A stretch of 33,707 nt of DNA, taken from assembly GCA_023413275.1 (NCBI GenBank), contig JAEZPX010000141.1:1-33707 (forward strand), in the 5' to 3' direction. Source of the DNA: Bacillota bacterium. Its GTDB lineage: Bacteria > Bacillota > Clostridia > Lachnospirales > Anaerotignaceae. The notes beneath the pieces were generated by a model that saw nothing but the letters and a program-made list of their open reading frames with translations, had not been told where the DNA came from and made no database searches. The position numbers were made by a program, and so were the translations under genes. Shown one piece after another: positions 31,662 to 33,707 of the stretch. The stretch's first letter is position 1, and every line of letters starts with the position of its first letter.

Positions 31662-31690
31662 ATTATAATATAGCCTGTCTTTAAACGCAA
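31662..31690 (-). promoter_or_regulatory. Distal glnS promoter
   Basis: Minus-strand TTGCGT (31685-31690), 17-bp spacer, perfect TATAAT (31662-31667). The only gene downstream is glnS, giving a leader of about 270 nt. The leader has a 28-codon frame (31534-31620, no ribosome binding site) but no T-box motif. Confidence 0.5.
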
Positions 31691-31823
31691 TTCATTTCCA
31701 AATAAAATTTGCCTCTCTGCTTGCCCCCATGATTTTATTTGTTTTTTCTATCTTTTCATAGTAAAATAAAAAAGACATAAATATAACCTTGTTATTATTA
31801 TTTAACTATATAAACTTTTAACC

Positions 31824-31852
31824 TTCACATTACTCAAATCAGCAAATATATG
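31824..31852 (+). promoter_or_regulatory. Possible promoter for the DUF5721 gene
   Basis: TTCACA (31824-31829), 17-bp spacer, TATATG (31847-31852), about 50 bp before the start codon. Spacing is ideal but the -10 is weak. Confidence 0.38.
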
Positions 31853-31903
31853 TTTTGAAAATTCCTTTTTACCTTTTTCAAGATATATTCGGGAGGAACA
31901 ACC

Positions 31904-32359
31904 ATGTTAGCGTTTACCGTTTTTGATACTAAAAAAATGATGGCATATTTATTAAAAGGAGATGCTTTTGACCACTTTACCTTTCGCCAAGGAGAAATTT
32001 ACTCCTTTGCGTCCTTCACCATAAATGGCAAAAAAGAGGAAAGCTTCATGACAGAAGAAGACACCGAGCCTTTTTGCCTTTGGGGGGACATCAAGCCCTT
32101 TGTTTTTGAAACGGTAAAAGGAAAACGGCTTCCGAAAAGCATGAAATTGGTTTTTTCTCTTCCGAAGGAGAAAATTGAAAGATACCCCAATGCGAAAGCT
32201 GTTTTTTTAAATCTTCTGTTTCGAGAAGGCACCCTTTTATGCACCACCTCCATTACCGAGGAGACCTTTTCCTTAGAGCAAAAGGCAACGAAGCAATGGG
32301 ATGAAGATATTTTGAGCTTTTTTAAAAAGTATGAGATTCCAATTCAAGTAGAAACGTAA
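31904..32359 (+). CDS. DUF5721 family protein
   Basis: A 151-residue soluble protein. The opening LAFTVFDTKKMMAYLLKGDAFDHF, the central EIYSFASFTING and FCLWGDIKPFVFETVKGKRLP blocks match my recollection of DUF5721, a family of unknown function largely seen in Lachnospiraceae-type Clostridia. No membrane segment or catalytic motif is apparent. The ATG follows GGGAGG closely. It lies directly upstream of the CIRCE/htpG region, whose hairpin may end its transcript. Confidence 0.78.
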   Translation: MLAFTVFDTKKMMAYLLKGDAFDHFTFRQGEIYSFASFTINGKKEESFMTEEDTEPFCLWGDIKPFVFETVKGKRLPKSMKLVFSLPKEKIERYPNAKAVFLNLLFREGTLLCTTSITEETFSLEQKATKQWDEDILSFFKKYEIPIQVET

Positions 32360-32365
32360 GATTTG

Positions 32366-32392
32366 TTAGCACTCATTAAAATTGAGTGCTAA
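32366..32392 (+). promoter_or_regulatory. CIRCE element (HrcA operator) upstream of htpG
   Basis: Perfect TTAGCACTC-N9-GAGTGCTAA inverted repeat, the canonical binding site for the heat-shock repressor HrcA. It ends 7 bp before the -35 box of the htpG promoter. The same hairpin is followed by TTTTTT, so it also has the form of a terminator for the DUF5721 gene, which stops 7 bp upstream. Confidence 0.96.
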
Positions 32393-32399
32393 TTTTTTA

Positions 32400-32428
32400 T
32401 TGACTTTTTCTTCTCATTTGGCTAAAAT
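32400..32428 (+). promoter_or_regulatory. htpG promoter
   Basis: TTGACT (32400-32405), 17-bp spacer, TAAAAT (32423-32428), about 50 bp before the htpG ATG. It lies immediately downstream of CIRCE, so HrcA would act just upstream of the -35 box. Confidence 0.82.
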
Positions 32429-32481
32429 TACAATGTATGATACACGCTACAAACAATCTTTGTTTTAGGAGGTTATGCGAA

Positions 32482-33707
32482 ATGAACGAAAAAGGAAATC
32501 TGTCTATTAACAGTGAAAATTTCCTGCCCATTATTAAGAAATGGCTTTATACTGACAAAGATATTTTTGTCAGAGAATTGGTATCCAATGCCTGCGATGC
32601 TGTTACAAAATTGCAAAAGCTCACACGCATGGGAGAAGCAGAAATCCCTGAGGACGAACCATTCGAAATTCATGTTGTTTTAAATCAAGACCTTCATACA
32701 CTGCAAATCATTGACAACGGGATTGGTATGTCTGCAGATGAAATCAAAAAATACATTAACCAAATCGCTTTTTCCGGTGCTACAGATTTTCTGTCAAAAT
32801 TCCAAGAAAAAGCCGATCAAGAAAATGAAATTATCGGCCATTTTGGTTTGGGCTTCTATTCAGCCTTTATGGTTGCAGATAAAGTGGAGATTGATACCCT
32901 TTCCTATCAGGCTGGTGCCCAAGGGGCAAAATGGCTATGCGAAGGTGGTATTGATTATGAAATGGACGCCGGTAACAGAGAATCAAGGGGTACCACCATT
33001 ACTCTCTATTTAGGTGAAGATGGTAAGGAATTTTTAGAAGAATCCACTCTTTATGCCGCCCTTCGAAAGTATTGCTCCTTTATGCCGGTACCTATTTTTG
33101 TTGATATCGTGAAAGAATCAACAGAAGCAGAAAAGGAAGCTGAACAAAAGGAATCAAATACCATCCATGTTTCTCCTGAAGAAGCAGAAAACCTAACCAA
33201 GGAAGATGCCCTAGAAAAGCTTGCAGCAAAAAAAGCTGAGGAAGAGGAAGCACCTAAGCCTTTAAACGATACTACTCCTTTATGGCAAAAACAGCCTAAA
33301 GACTGTACCGAGGAAGAATATAAGGCTTTTTATCACAAAGTATTTTTTGATATGAATGATCCTTTATTCTGGATTCATTTGAATATGGATTATCCTTTCC
33401 GCCTAAAGGGTATTTTATATTTCCCTAAACTGGTGGAACATATGGACGTGATGGACGGGGAAATTAAACTCTATGCAAACCAAGTATATATTGCAGATAA
33501 TATCAAAGAGGTTGTACCAGAATTTCTACTGCTGTTAAAGGGCGTTTTGGATTGCCCCGATATGCCCCTAAATGTATCCAGAAGCGCTTTGCAAAATGAC
33601 GGTTATGTTGAAAAAATGAGTACCTATATCACAAAAAAAGTTGCCGATAAGCTGACACAGCTTTTCAAAAATGAACGTTCTGTTTACGAAGGCTTCTGGA
33701 ATGATAT
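32482..33707 (+). CDS. htpG: Molecular chaperone HtpG (Hsp90), N-terminal and middle part; runs off right edge
   Basis: The first 408 codons of an Hsp90 chaperone. The GHKL ATPase domain is clear: IFVRELVSNACDA (Glu32 catalytic, Asn36 for Mg), IIDNGIGM (Asp78) and GHFGLGFYSAFMV lid region. A charged, Glu/Lys-rich linker follows at about 214-260, then the middle domain with FWIHLNMDYPFRLKGILYFP and LNVSRSALQND. The reading frame is intact to the edge. The ATG has AGGAGG 9 nt upstream. A CIRCE element and promoter precede it, indicating HrcA-controlled heat-shock expression. The C-terminal dimerisation domain is outside the window. Confidence 0.96.
   Translation, partial: MNEKGNLSINSENFLPIIKKWLYTDKDIFVRELVSNACDAVTKLQKLTRMGEAEIPEDEPFEIHVVLNQDLHTLQIIDNGIGMSADEIKKYINQIAFSGATDFLSKFQEKADQENEIIGHFGLGFYSAFMVADKVEIDTLSYQAGAQGAKWLCEGGIDYEMDAGNRESRGTTITLYLGEDGKEFLEESTLYAALRKYCSFMPVPIFVDIVKESTEAEKEAEQKESNTIHVSPEEAENLTKEDALEKLAAKKAEEEEAPKPLNDTTPLWQKQPKDCTEEEYKAFYHKVFFDMNDPLFWIHLNMDYPFRLKGILYFPKLVEHMDVMDGEIKLYANQVYIADNIKEVVPEFLLLLKGVLDCPDMPLNVSRSALQNDGYVEKMSTYITKKVADKLTQLFKNERSVYEGFWND

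Larger units (their letters stand above)
31387..31903. other. Divergent intergenic region between glnS and DUF5721 gene
   Basis: About 517 bp, strongly AT-rich. It contains two candidate minus-strand promoters for glnS (31432-31460 and 31662-31690) and one candidate plus-strand promoter for the DUF5721 gene (31824-31852). Short frames at 31534-31620 and about 31496-31522 on the minus strand are too small to call. No structured RNA family is recognisable. Confidence 0.55.

Noticed and set aside
31387..31690. T-box riboswitch upstream of glnS
   Set aside because: The conserved AGGGTGG-type antiterminator sequence and a terminator hairpin are absent.
32711..33013. Plus-strand open frame of 100 codons inside htpG
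   Set aside because: Out of frame with htpG, whose frame shows all Hsp90 motifs; a shadow frame.

Overview
The window looks like core chromosome of a low-to-moderate GC Firmicute of class Clostridia, most like Lachnospirales. This rests on gene content and order: rimP-nusA-ylxR-ylxQ-infB, cmk-plsC-ispH/rpsA with IspH fused to S1 domains, scpA-scpB-dacF, a DUF5721 gene, strong AGGAGG ribosome binding sites and TTGACA/TATAAT-type promoters. The species cannot be named from this alone. There are no rRNA or tRNA genes, insertion sequences, prophage or CRISPR. Nearly everything is on the minus strand; the plus strand carries only an XRE/membrane-protein pair, a DUF5721 gene and htpG. Both window edges cut genes: infB on the left, htpG on the right.

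Layout. 1-2712: transcription/translation operon (rimP, nusA, rnpM/ylxR, ylxQ, infB N-terminus) read leftward from a clear promoter. 2864-3618: DUF554 membrane protein with its own promoter. 3736-4663: XRE regulator plus small lipoprotein, with repeated operator-like boxes upstream. 5103-8106: deoC followed by a polar amino-acid ABC transporter (binding protein, permease, ATPase). 8334-9271: a second, orphan copy of the binding protein. 9446-9686: plus-strand promoter and terminator with no gene between them (possible small RNA). 9751-15019: operon of histidine phosphatase, BaiN-like flavoprotein, cmk, plsC and ispH-rpsA. 15189-15965: rluB-type pseudouridine synthase. 16117-19711: an M50-like protein lacking the second HExxH histidine, then scpA, scpB, a small membrane-anchored protein and dacF. 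19736-20604: divergent XRE repressor and membrane protein with GCAAAG operators. 20680-26357: a seven-gene run with proB and proA separated by three unrelated genes and followed by DUF2971 and panE-like genes. 26496-29204: a dCache-HAMP-PAS-GGDEF protein with a decayed HD-GYP domain. 29669-31690: glnS with two possible promoters. 31824-33707: DUF5721 gene, then CIRCE and htpG.

Most of the window is housekeeping. The points most worth a second look are: the GGDEF protein whose HD-GYP half has lost most metal ligands; the CIRCE element before htpG that also has the form of a terminator for the gene upstream; an internal Shine-Dalgarno sequence inside ispH-rpsA that could release the S1 half as a separate protein; the HExxR member of the M50 family; and the interrupted proline operon. 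I did not find a convincing new multi-gene defence or mobile system.
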